From: Monoplex corrugatus
Lineage: Eukaryota > Mollusca > Gastropoda > Littorinimorpha > Ranellidae
Assembly: GCA_030674185.1 (NCBI GenBank)
Contig: CM060305.1
Location: 167,065,236-167,082,735, forward strand
Length of the DNA: 17,500 nt
Reading direction: 5' to 3'
Numbering within the stretch: the stretch's first letter is position 1; each line of letters begins with the position of its first letter. The position numbers were made by a program, and so were the translations under genes. Positions 1 through 8,774 of this stretch are shown here, one piece after another. The notes below the pieces were generated by a model, which did no database searches, had not been told where the DNA came from, and saw nothing but the letters and a program-made list of their open reading frames with translations.

Positions 1-8
1 TCTGTCTT

Positions 9-230
9 CAGTCGCACAGGTAGGAACAGAGTAGAATTCTGTCTTCAGTCGCACAGGGTAGAACAGGGTAGAATTCTGTCTTCAATCGCACAGGGTAGAA
101 CAGAGTAGAATTCTGTCTTCAGTCGCACAGGTAGGAACAGGGTAGAATTCTGTCTTTAGTCGCACAGGATAGAACAGGGTAGAATTCTGTCTTCAATCGC
201 ACAAGGTAGAACAGAGTAGAATTCTGTCTT
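9..230. repeat. 111-bp trimeric higher-order repeat in array A
   Basis: Six successive 37-bp units starting at 9, 46, 83, 120, 157 and 194 fall into two trimers. Units 1 and 4 share the variant CACAGGTAGGAACAG, and units 3 and 6 share CAATCGCACA together with ACAGAGTAGAATTC. The two 111-bp blocks (9-119 and 120-230) differ at only a few positions by eye. This indicates that three units were duplicated as a block after the units had diverged from each other. Confidence 0.85.
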
Positions 231-710
231 CAGTCGCACAGGGTAGAACTGGGTAGAATTGTCTTCAGTCGCACAGGGTAGAACTGGGTAGAATTGTCTT
301 CAGTCGCACAGGGTAGAACTGGGTACAATTGTCTTCAGTCCACAGGGTAGAACTGGGTACAATTGTCTTCAGTCCACAGGGTAGAACAGGGTACAATTGT
401 CTTCAGTCCACAGGGTAGAACTGGGTACAATTGTCTTCAGTCGCACAGGGTAGAACTGGGTAGAATTGTCTTCAGTCGCACAGGGTAGAACTGGGTACAA
501 TTGTCTTCAGTCCACAGGGTAGAACTGGGTACAATTGTCTTCAGTCCACAGGGTAGAACTGGGTACAATTGTCTTCAGTCCACAGGGTAGAACAGGGTAC
601 AATTGTCTTCAGTCCACAGGGTAGAACTGGGTACAATTGTCTTCAGTCCACAGGGTAGAACTGGGTACAATTGTCTTCAGTCCACAGGGTAGAACAGGGT
701 AGAATTCTGT

Positions 711-1400
711 ATTCAGTCGCACAGGGTAGAATTCTGTCTTCAGTCGCACAGGGTAGAACAGGGTAGAATTCTGTCTTCAGTCGCACAGGGTAGAACAGGG
801 TAGAATTCTGTCTTCAGTCGCACAGGGTAGAACAGGGTAGAATTCTGTCTTCAGTCGCACAGGGTAGAATTCTGTCTTCAGTCGCACAGGGTAGAACAGG
901 GTAGAATTCTGTCTTCAGTCACACAGGGTAGAACAGGGTAGAATTCTGTCTTCAGTCGCACAGGGTAGAACTGGGTAGAATTGTCTTCAGTCGCACAGGG
1001 TAGAACTGGGTACAATTGTCTTCAGTCCACAGGGTAGAACAGGGTAGAATTTTGTATTCAGTCGCACAGGGTAGAATTCTGTCTTCAGTCGCACAGGGTA
1101 GAACAGGGTAGAATTCTGTCTTCAGTCGCACAGGGTAGAACAGGGTAGAATTCTGTCTTCAGTCGCACAGGGTAGAACAGGGTAGAATTCTGTCTTCAGT
1201 CGCACAGGGTAGAATTCTGTCTTCAGTCGCACAGGGTAGAACAGGGTAGAATTCTGTCTTCAGTCACACAGGGTAGAACAGGGTAGAATTCTGTCTTCAG
1301 TCGCACAGGGTAGAACTGGGTAGAATTGTCTTCAGTCGCACAGGGTAGAACTGGGTACAATTGTCTTGAGTCCACAGGGTAGAACAGGGTAGAATTTTGT
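711..1400. repeat. 345-bp higher-order tandem duplication in array A
   Basis: Two adjacent 345-bp blocks, 711-1055 and 1056-1400, contain the same ordered series of long, 27-bp, CAGTCACAC-variant, short and CC-type units. By eye I find a single difference inside the blocks (C at 1023 versus G at 1368). Similarity also continues upstream, since 661-710 matches 1006-1055. A third start at 1401 matches only briefly before units are lost. The near identity means a recent duplication by unequal exchange or replication slippage, or less likely an assembly duplication. Confidence 0.9.
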
Positions 1401-1736
1401 ATTCAGTCGCACAGGGTAGAATTCTGTCTTCAGTCGCACAGGGTAGAATTCTGTCTTCAGTCACACAGGGTAGAACAGGGTAGAATTCTGTCTTCAGTCA
1501 CACAGGGTAGAACAGGGTAGAATTCTGTCTTCAGTCGCACAGGGTTAGAACAGGATAGAATTCTGTCTTCAGTCGCACAGGGTAGAACAGGGTAGAATTC
1601 TGTCTTCAGTCCATAGGGTAGAATTCTGTCTTCAGTCGCACAGGGTAGACCTGGGTAGACATCTATCTTCAGTCGCACAAGGTAGAATTTTATCTTCAGT
1701 TGCAAAGGGTAGAATTAGGTAGAATTCTGTCTTCAG

Positions 1737-1995
1737 TCGCACTAGGTAGATTGGGCAGAATTCTGTATTCAGTCGCACAGGGTAGATTGGGCAGAATTTT
1801 GTCTTCAGTCGCACAGGGTAGATTGGGCAGAATTTTGTCTTCAGTCGCACTAGGTAGATTGGGCAGAATTCTGTATTCAGTCGCACAGGGTAGATTGGGC
1901 AGAATTCTGTATTCAGTTGCATAGGGTAGATTGGGCAGAATTCTGTATTCAGTCGCACAGGGTAGATTGGATAGAAATCTGTATTCAGGCGCACA
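1737..1995. repeat. 36-bp subfamily of array A
   Basis: Here the unit changes to 36 bp, with GGTAGATTGGGCAGAATT replacing the tandem GGTAGAACA motif and with TGTATTCAGTCGCAC common (starts at 1749 and 1785 show the period). Because 36 is divisible by three, several frames on both strands stay open and give a 12-residue repeat such as LPCATEYRILPN. I regard these as repeat artefacts and not genes. Confidence 0.93.
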
Positions 1996-2330
1996 GTGCA
2001 GAATTATTAAAACTATCTTCAATCACAGAGGGTAAAACGGACACACTTCTATCGTTAATCACAAAGGATAGAACGGGTAGATTTCTATCTTTAGCGGCAG
2101 AGAGTAGAATTCTATTTTCCATCACATAAGGCAGAACGGACAGAATTCTATTTTCAGTCACTGAAGGTAGAATTGTCTTTCGTCAGAGAGGATAGAACTG
2201 GTAGAATTATATCGTCAATCACAAACGACGGAAAGGGGTTGTAATCTATCTTTATGTACAAAGGACAGACTGGTAGACATTCACCCCAAATCATACAGGC
2301 AGTCAAGCGATATGTCCATCGCTTTGAACA
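1996..2330. repeat. Decayed edge of array A
   Basis: Recognisable but strongly mutated array A units continue. Fragments such as CACAGAGGGTAAAACGG, GATAGAACGGGTAGATTTC and CAGAGAGTAGAATTC recur at roughly unit spacing until about 2280, after which similarity fades into single-copy sequence. Divergent edge units next to a homogeneous core are the usual outcome of unequal exchange. Confidence 0.75.
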
Positions 2331-2953
2331 ACTAGGGTAAGGACAGGGTGATGGCTTTCTGTACACGATATGGCATAATGGTGGTTATGGATGGGTAAAG
2401 AGATGCAGACAGAAGAAAGATTAGAGAAACAAATCAAACAAAACAAAAAACAAGACAAAACAAAATACAAAACAAACAAACAAGCACACATACAAACAAA
2501 TACACGAAGGAACGTAACGAACGAACAAACAAACACCCACACAAACAAATAAACAAAAAATCCGTGACTAACAAACCATTCTATCTCCCTTTCGCACAGA
2601 AACAGTTACAGGAAAACGATGTTTCGTACTTCACTTCACTGTGACCTTGAAGCAGCTTCAATTAAAAGTCAAACCTGACGTGTGTCTAGGATAATGGTGG
2701 ACTATCATAACAGTGAAAACAGACTTCAGGTGTTATTAGAAATTGTTGAGAAAGTGTTGGTCACACACCTTCACTGAATAGTGCCAACTTTAAGCGCCTT
2801 TTCGGTCCGTGTGACTTTGACCTTGGTGCTTTACCTTTCAAACATACGCTTTCGCGAGTCCTCGACTGTCCACACCCTTGCCCAAAAATTGATAAAAATC
2901 CACCCAAAAACTACTGAGGAAATCTTATTTCCACATTTTACTTCCCTCTCTCT
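2331..2953. other. Unique sequence with A/C-rich block; no gene seen
   Basis: 2430-2560 is a low-complexity run of AAAC, CAAA and CACA words. 2600-2950 is ordinary single-copy-looking DNA. It contains a perfect 7+1+7 palindrome, TTGAAGCAGCTTCAA, at 2647-2661. It also contains a TGACTTTGACCT motif near 2813, which resembles a nuclear-receptor direct repeat but is also typical of dispersed mollusc repeats. I see no exon, splice signal or RNA gene that I can support. Confidence 0.6.

Positions 2954-3044
<91 letters not shown>
2954..3044. repeat. Compound microsatellite (AC)13(AG)30
   Basis: A dinucleotide AC run (2959-2984) passes directly into an uninterrupted AG run of 60 bp (2985-3044). It lies about 100 bp upstream of array B, but in the opposite purine/pyrimidine polarity. 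The AG run is a mirror-symmetric purine tract, so it could form a triplex. Length polymorphism between individuals is expected. Confidence 0.97.
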
Positions 3045-3046
<2 letters not shown>

Positions 3047-3140
3047 ACATATATCAAAAAAGCTGGGGACGGAAGAGAGGAGAGTAGGCCTCTTCAGAAC
3101 TGGACCACAAAAGCTTTTATTACTTAAGAATGTGTCTATG
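3045..3140. other. Short unique spacer between microsatellite and array B
   Basis: About 95 bp of mixed sequence without recognisable features. It separates the AG run from the start of the polypyrimidine array. Confidence 0.6.
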
Positions 3141-6100
3141 CTGTTCTCTATCTCCTTCTTTGTCATTGTCTCTGTTTCTCTCCCTAATTCATTGTCCCTT
3201 CTTTCTCTCCCTCTCTCCCTGTCCCTCCTTTCTTTCCCTATCACGATATCCTCCCTCTCACCTTCTCCCTCCTTTCTCTTCATCTGTCCATGTCTCTCCT
3301 TTTTCCCACCTTGTTCCTGTCCCTCTTTTTTTATCCCTCTCTCCCTGTCCCTCCTTACTCTTTCCTCTTTCCTTGTCCCTCCTTTCTCTTCATATCACCC
3401 TCCTTCCTTTGGGTCCCTCTCTCCCTGTTCCTCCGTTCTCTCTCTCTGCTACCCATTCTCTCCCCGTACCTCCTTTTTCTCCCTGTCCTTCCTTTCTCTT
3501 CCTGTCCCTTTTTCTGCCTCTCTCCCTATCCCTCCTTTTTCTCCGTCTCTCCCTGTCCCTCCTTTTTCTGCCTCTCTCCCTATCCCTCCTTTTTCTCCGT
3601 CTCTCCCTATCCCTCCTTTTTCTCCGTCTCTCCCTATCCCTCCTTTTTCTCCGTCTCTCCCTGTCCCTCCTTTTTCTCCGTCTCTCCCTATCCCTCCTTT
3701 TTCTCCGTCTCTCCCTATCCTTCTGTCCCCCCTTTTTCTCCATCTCTCCCTATCCCTCTGTCCCCCCTTTTTCTCCATCTCTCCCTATCCCTCTGTCCCC
3801 CCTTTGTCCCCCTCTCTCCCTGTCCCTCCTTTCTCTCCCTGTACCTCCTTTGTCCCCCCCTCTCCCTGTCCCTCCTTTCTCTCCCTGTCCCTCTGTTCTT
3901 CCTTTTTCTCCCTGTCCCTCCTTTGTCCCCCCTCTCCCTGTCCCTCCTTTCTCTCCCTGTCCCTCCTTCTCTCTGTCCTCCTTCTCTCCCTGCCCCTCCT
4001 TTCTCTCCCTGTCCCTCCTTTCTCTCCCTGTCCCTCCTTTCTCTCCCTGTCCCTCCTTTCTCTCCTGTCCCTCCTTTCTCTCCCTGTCCCTCCTTTCTCT
4101 CCCTGTCCCTTCCTTCTCTCTCCCTGTCCCTCCTTTCTCTCCCTGTCCCTTCTCCTTCCTTTTCTCTCCCTTCCTCCTCTCCCTGTCCTTCCTTTCTCTC
4201 CCTGTCCCTCCTTTCTCTCCTTCCTTCCTTTCTCTCCCTGTCCCTCCTTTCTCCTCTGTCCCTCCTTTCTCTCCTCGTCCCTTCCTTTCTCTCCCTGTCC
4301 CTCTTCCTCCCTGTCCCTCCTTTCTCTCCTTCCTCCTTTCTCTCTCTGTCCCCCTTTCTCTCTGTCCTTCCTTTCTCTCCTGCCCTCCTTCTCCCGCCCC
4401 CTTTCTCTCTGTCCTCCTTTCTCTCCCTGTCCCCTTTCTCTCCTGTCCTCCTTCTCTCCCTGTCCTCCTTTCTCTCCTGTCCCTCCTTTCCTCCTGTCCC
4501 TCCTTTCTCCCTGTCCTCCTTTCCCTCTCTCTCCCTGTCCCTCCTTTCTCTCCTGTCCCTCCTTTCTCCCTGTCCCTTCCTTTCTCTCCCTGTCCCTCCT
4601 TTCTCCTTCCCCTGTCTCCTCCTTTTCCTCCTCTCTCCCCTGTCCCTCCTTTCTCTCCTGTCTCTTTCTCCCCTGTCCCTTCCTTTCTCTCCTGTCCTCT
4701 TTCTCTCCCTGTCCCTCCTTTCTCTCCTTCCCTCCTTCTCTCCCTGTCCCTCCTTTCTCTCTTCCCCCTTCTCTCCTGTCCTTCCTTCTCTCCTGCTCCT
4801 CTCTCTTGTCCCTCCTTTTCTCCTTCCCTCCTTTTCTCCCTGTCCCTTCCTTTCTCTCTCTTCCCTCCTTTCTCTCCCTGTCCTCCTTTTTCTCTCCCTC
4901 TCCCGTCCTTCTTTTCTCCCTCTCTCTCCTGTCCCTCCTTTTTCTCTCTCCTTCTCTTTCTCCCTGTCCCTCCTTTTTCTCCCTCTCCCTGTCCTCTCCC
5001 TTTCTCCTCTCCCTCTTTTTCTCCCTCTCTCCCTGTCCTTCCTTTTTCTCTCCTTCCCTGTCCTCCTTTTTCCCTGTCCCCCTTCCTTTTTTCTCTCTCT
5101 CCCTGTCCCTCCTTTCTTCTCTCTCTCCTCCCTGTCCTCCTTTTCTCTCCTCTCTCCCTGTCCTTCCTTTTTCTCCTCTCTCTCCCTGTCCCTCCTTTTT
5201 CTCTCCCTCTCTCCCTGTCCCTCCTTTTTCTCCTCTCTCCCTGTCCTCCTTTTTCTCCTCTCTCCCTGTCCCTCCTTTCTCTCCTCTCTCTCCTGTCCCT
5301 CCTTTTTCTCTCTCTCTCCCTGTCCTCCTTTTCTCTCTCTCTCCCTGTCCCTTCCTTTTCTCTCTCTCTCCCTGTCCCTCCTTTTTCTCTCTCTCCCTGT
5401 CCCTCCTTTTTTCTCCCTCTCTCCCTGTCCTTCCTTTTTCTCCCTCTCTCCCTGTCCCTTCCTTTTTCTCCCTCTCTCCCTGTCCCTCCTTTTTCTCCCT
5501 CTCTCCCTGTCCCTTCCTTTTTCTCCCTCTCTCCCTGTCCCTTCCTTTTTCTCCCTCTCTCCCTGTCCTTCCTTTTTTCTCCCTCTCCCTGTCCTTCCTT
5601 TTCCCTCTCTCCTGTCCCTCCTTTTTCTCCTCTCTCTCCCTGTCCCTCCTTTTTCTCCCTCTCTCCCTGTCCTTCCTTTTCTCTCCCTCTCTCCCTGTCC
5701 TTCCTTTTCTCTCCTCTCTCCCTGTCCTTCCTTTTTCTCCCTCTCTCCCTGTCCCTCCTTTTTCTCCTCTCTCCCTGTCCTTCCTTTTTCTCCCTCTCTC
5801 CCTGTCCCTCCTTTTTCTCCCTCTCTCCCTGTCCCTCCTTTTTCTCCCTCTCTCCCTGTCCCTCCTTTTTCTCCCTCTCTCCCTGTCCCTCCTTTTTCTC
5901 CCTCTCTCCCTGTCCCTCCTTTTTCTCCCTCTCTCCCTGTCCCTCCTTTTTCTCCCTCTCTCCCTGTCCTCCTTTTTCTCCCTCTCTCCCTCCCTCTTTT
6001 CTCCTCTCTCTCCCTGTCCCTCCTTTTTCTCCCTCTCTCCCTGTCCTCCTTCTCCCCTCTCCTTTTCTCTTCTTCTCTCTGTCCTCCTTTTTTCCTCTCT

Positions 6101-6905
6101 CCCTGCCCCTCCTTTCTCCCTGTCCCCCTTTCTCTCCCTGTCCTCTTTTCTCCCTTCTCTCCCTTCCCCTCCTTTTCTCCCTCTCTCCCTGTCCCTCCTT
6201 TTCCTCTTTCTCTTTCCCTCCCTTTCTTCTTCCTCTCTCCCTGTCCTCTTTCTTCCTCCTCTCCCTGTCCTTCCTTTTTCTCCTCTCTCTCCCTGTCCCT
6301 CCTTTTTCTCTCTCTCTCCTGTCCCTCCTTTTTCTCCCTCTCTCCCTGTCCCTCCTTTTTCTCCCTCTCTCCCTGTCCCTCCTTTTTCTCCCTCTCTCCC
6401 TGTCCCTCCTTTTTCTCCCTCTCTCCCTGTCCCTCCTTTTCTCCCTCTCTCCCTGTCCCTCCTTTTTCTCCCTCTCTCCCTGTCCCTCCTTTTCTCCCTC
6501 TCTCCCTGTCCCTCCTTTTTCTCCCTCTCTCCCTCCTTTTTCTCCCTCTCTCCCTGTCCCTCCTTTTCTCCCTCTCTCCCTGTCCTTCCTTTCTCTCCCT
6601 CTGCCTTTTCTCTTCATATCTCTCTGTCCATCCTTTCTATTCCTCTCATCCTGTCCTCCTTTCTCCCCTGTCCCCCTTTCTCTCCTTGCTCCTTGTTTCT
6701 CCTTTCTCTCCCTCCCCCTCCTTTCTCTGCCTATCTCCAGTCCCTCCTTTCACTCATTTTCATCTTTTCCCCCCTTTCTCTTCCTTTCTGCCTGTCCCTC
6801 TTTCCTGTCTCCCTCTGTCCATCCTTTCTCTCCCTCTCACCATCTCCTTCCTTTCTGTTTTCGTCTCTACGGTCTCCTTCTTCCTATTTCCCCCTTCTCC
6901 ATTCT
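3141..6905. repeat. Polypyrimidine minisatellite array B (27-bp and about 19-bp units)
   Basis: The plus strand is almost all C and T for about 3.8 kb, apart from one G (or A) per unit inside CCCTGTCCC or CCCTATCCC. The full unit is 27 bp (starts 5831 and 5858): CTCCCTGTCCCTCC, then TTTTTCT, then CCCTCT. About 3510-3730 is a 27-bp subfamily with CCCTATCCC and TCTCCGTCT or TCTGCCTCT variants. About 3800-5300 has shorter, irregular units of roughly 19 bp (CCCTGTCCCTCC plus TTTCTCT). About 5380-5995 and 6300-6590 are homogeneous 27-bp cores. 6600-6905 is degenerate. A strand nearly lacking A contains almost no TAA, TAG or TGA in any frame, and its purine complement nearly lacks T. All frames are therefore open for over 1,000 codons, which is not evidence of a gene. 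Confidence 0.96.
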
Positions 6906-6918
6906 GTCAGAGCACCAT

Positions 6919-7190
6919 CAGGAATGAATCAGAATGACATCTGGCGCTGGTCAGCTGCTTGCTGATGTTATCGGCAATAATGTCACTGCTGCTCCATCAC
7001 CCACCACCAACAACTAAACGTGTCTGATTGTCCACCCACTCCCTCCGCTTTCCATAGTCCACAGACTGCATGAAATTAATCGTGGAAGGTAGAGGAGCAG
7101 TTAGAATTGTCGTACTCTTCACGGCTGAAATAGCCGGCCAAATGATAGAGCCACTATTCTGAACAACTGGAGTAGAATGATGGTGTGTGA
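6919..7190 (+). mobile_element. Unclassified dispersed element, copy 1
   Basis: Two blocks of this stretch recur at 7628-8030. Block one (6921-7005) starts GGAATGAATCAGAATGACAT and continues CTGGCGCT, GTCAGCTG and AATAATGTCA. Block two (7041-7180) contains TCCACAGACTGCATGAA, GGCTGAAATAGCC and GATAGAGCCA. By eye the copies are roughly three-quarters to four-fifths identical in the best parts. A short inverted repeat, CGGCT-gaaat-AGCCG, lies at 7122-7136. I do not recognise the family and see no terminal repeats or coding capacity. The plus strand label is arbitrary. Confidence 0.7.
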
Positions 7191-7386
7191 TGGAGAGAAA
7201 TCTATTTTGTACAGATAGTTTACAGATCTTTATCTTCTTCTTTTTTCATTTATTGTCTATATTGTCGGGCCACATTTGGCGATGAGTTACGAAGGATTCA
7301 TGTCTCAATGACACGACTGATACAATTGCCAATGTAAGATACAAAACCCATATGGTAGGTGGAACCTAAGGACCTGGCCAGCTTTA
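7191..7386. other. Mixed sequence, possibly part of an old repeat; no gene seen
   Basis: AT-rich sequence with a T-rich patch at 7230-7255. From about 7285 it may already belong to the dispersed repeat that is recognisable from 7387 on. No open frame or RNA structure stands out. Confidence 0.5.
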
Positions 7387-7515
7387 TGTGCAGGCTTAAG
7401 GCTTGTGCCACTCTGGACCTTCTCTCCCTCATGGCACCTGTGACGTCAGTGCATATTTAATTCTTTCCCAGTGTGGAGAAGTCATCTTGAGAAAATGAAA
7501 ACTGATATGGATGAA
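7387..7515 (+). mobile_element. Second unclassified dispersed repeat, copy 1
   Basis: This stretch aligns with 11461-11600. Both begin TGTGCAGGCTTA. Both then contain GTGAC(G/A)TCAGTG, a GGAGA segment, GCCATC or GTCATC, and TGAGAAA followed by an ACTGA-rich end. Similarity is moderate with indels. The two copies are 4 kb apart in the same orientation, so this is an interspersed repeat and not a gene. The family is unknown to me. Confidence 0.6.
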
Positions 7516-7594
7516 CACAAAGGCGCGAGGAGAGAAAGTAATGGAGAGTGGTAGATAGACTGGTCGATGTCCTGACCCTCTTCTCCTCTCTAAT

Positions 7595-7608
7595 CCCCCC
7601 CCCCCCCC
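7595..7608. repeat. Poly-C tract (14 nt)
   Basis: A run of 14 C is followed by CACACCACACCACCCCACC. It sits directly before copy 2 of the dispersed element. Confidence 0.95.
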
Positions 7609-7627
7609 ACACCACACCACCCCACCG

Positions 7628-8030
7628 GGAATGAATCAGCATGCCATCTGGCGCTTGTCAGCTGTTTGCCGTCAGCGTCAATAATAATGTCATCGTTGAG
7701 CCAACGCCCGCCATCACCATCATTTTCAGCTTAACCCCTTGACTCCCGCACCCTATCAGCATGCTGCATGGTCAACCATGCATATAAACCAAAAACTTAA
7801 CCCTTTGATTTCCCCCAGTCAGGAGAATCAAAGGGTTAAATTTTTGCAGTTAGTGGATGGAGTGCGGGGGGTCAAAGGGTTAATGTCCATCTCTACCCTC
7901 CCTCCGACAGTTCACAGACTGAATGCATGAAGTCTCCAGCAGTAAATGGCCAGAGCTCCATCCATACCCTCTATGGCTGAAATAGCCAGCCAAGCGATAG
8001 ATCCATTACTTTGAACTCCTGGGGTGGGGT
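7628..8030 (+). mobile_element. Unclassified dispersed element, copy 2, interrupted by a small insertion
   Basis: Homologous to 6921-7180: block one is 7628-7725 and block two is about 7886-8030. They are separated by a 153-bp inverted-repeat element (7731-7883) that copy 1 lacks. Block two contains TTCACAGACTGAATGCATGA, GGCTGAAATAGCC and CAAGCGATAGATCCA. The hairpin at 7974-7988 reads TGGCT-gaaat-AGCCA, keeping pairing although both arms changed relative to copy 1. Sequence similarity fades before the LINE relic that follows. Confidence 0.7.
7731..7883. mobile_element. piggyBac-like MITE with TTAA ends
   Basis: The element is bounded by TTAA on both sides (7731-7734 and 7880-7883). Its terminal inverted repeats are TTAACCCCTTGACTCCCGCA on the left and, read from the other strand, TTAACCCTTTGACC followed by a C run and GCAC on the right; they match except for two substitutions and one indel. 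TTAA target sites and CCC-starting termini are typical of piggyBac-family transposons. Inside lies a second perfect 14-bp inverted repeat, TTAACCCTTTGATT (7797-7810) and its complement (7826-7839), also starting with TTAA. There is also a perfect TGCATGGT-ca-ACCATGCA hairpin at 7765-7782. No transposase is encoded, so it would depend on one supplied in trans. The homologous site at 6921-7180 lacks it. Confidence 0.75.
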
Positions 8031-8059
8031 GGGGGAATTCTTACAGACGATTTGGCCAA

Positions 8060-8490
8060 TGTCTATCGCAACCATCTCCCATTGTACATACACCCCTGTC
8101 TGACCTCTCCGTTCTGCTGCTGATACTGCTCGTTTTACCGATTCCTCTACAGTACAAAATGTTCCACGCTCGATCGCCGCTTGTTTTCTGTGTCGGGTCT
8201 GTACAAATGGAATGAGTTTTTTCTGTCCCTTCGACAGTCATGAACTCTTTCTTCATTCAAGTCCTACTTGAAAACAGACCTTTTGGTCCAGCAGTGATTT
8301 TTCCCTTCATCTCAGCCCTCCACTGTCCTTCTACTTTCAGCGAGTAAAAGTTTTGTAACCTTTTAGTTGTTTTTGTCATTATGAGTTAATGCTTGAATGA
8401 AGGATGACAGCGTGCGCTTTGAGTTGATTTAAACATCAGGATAAAGCGCCTAACTACTGTCATTGTTCTTGTAGACATTATTTAGCATTG
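8060..8490 (+). mobile_element. LINE relic: end of ORF2 plus 3' tail
   Basis: Translation of 8187-8240 gives SVSGLYKWNEFFLSLRQS. A TGA stop follows at 8241-8243, and then 8244-8294 gives TLSSFKSYLKTDLLVQQ. This fits the C-terminal signature of many CR1/L2/Jockey-like non-LTR retrotransposon polyproteins, in which a W-N-x-L-P region is followed by S-F-K-x-x-L-K-T-x-L. Here the LP is replaced by FF and the frame is broken. The upstream part (8085-8186) gives only weak similarity with frame shifts. Downstream, 8414-8420 (GCGCTTT) and 8443-8449 (AAAGCGC) form a 7-bp inverted repeat of the type found in the 3' ends of such LINEs and the SINEs that use them. It is a dead, 5'-truncated copy. Confidence 0.7.
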
Positions 8491-8526
8491 ATGAATAGAG
8501 GTCCAAAACAAAAGAAGACGAATGAA

Positions 8527-8760
8527 ATAAAGGGTGTGGTGTGGTGTGGTGGTAATGGTAGTAGTGGTGGTGGTGGTGGTGGTGGTGGTTGTGGTGTGTG
8601 GTGTGTGTGTGTGTGTGTGGTGGTGTGTGTGGTGTGTGTGTGGTGTGTGTGTGTGTGTGTTTTGTGTGTGTGTGTTGTGTTGTAGTGTGTGTGTTGTGTT
8701 TTATGTAAGTACTGTTTATGTGCATGTGTGTGTATCATGTGTATGTGTGTAGCCTACGTG
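8527..8760. repeat. GT/GGT-rich simple repeat
   Basis: GTGTGGTGTGGTG words, then a GGT trinucleotide run (about 8563-8590), then irregular TG runs with TTG interruptions up to about 8760. Glycine- and valine/cysteine-rich open frames on the plus strand are simply translations of this repeat. Confidence 0.95.
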
Positions 8761-8774
8761 TGTGTTTCTACGTG

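Larger units (their letters stand above)
1..1736. repeat. Minisatellite array A, 37-bp unit with 34/35-bp subtypes
   Basis: Tandem repeat that begins before the window. The main unit is 37 bp, opening with CAGTCGCACAGGGTAGAA, continuing CAGGGTAGAATTC and closing TGTCTT; starts at 741 and 778 show the period. Between about 231 and 711, and again near 970-1040 and 1315-1390, shorter 34/35-bp subtypes occur. These lack two bases after AATT and often read CAGTCCACAGGG and ACTGGGTACAATTG. The long subtype therefore carries GAATTC in almost every unit, while many short units carry CAATTG. Units missing one internal GGGTAGAACA block (27 bp) also occur. No coding function is supported: open frames here exist only where the unit length is a multiple of three. 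Confidence 0.97.

Noticed and set aside
1457..2022. Small overlapping open frames on both strands with 12-residue repeats
   Set aside because: They coincide with 36-bp units of array A, whose length is a multiple of three. They are repeat translations.
1..2300. Array A considered as a CRISPR array
   Set aside because: Units are contiguous variants of one sequence without unique spacers, and the context is eukaryotic.
2805..2835. Nuclear-receptor DR1-like site (TGACTTTGACCT)
   Set aside because: A single short match; such words are common in dispersed mollusc repeats and there is no gene next to it.
2781..6965. Very long open reading frames encoding S/P/L/F-rich or, on the minus strand, R/E/G/K-rich products
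   Set aside because: All plus frames and a minus frame are open together because the strand has almost no A and its complement almost no T. The products follow the 27-bp unit, and no start context, domain or codon bias points to one frame.
7739..7930. 63-codon plus-strand open frame
   Set aside because: It lies across the TTAA element and the dispersed repeat and has no recognisable similarity to a protein.
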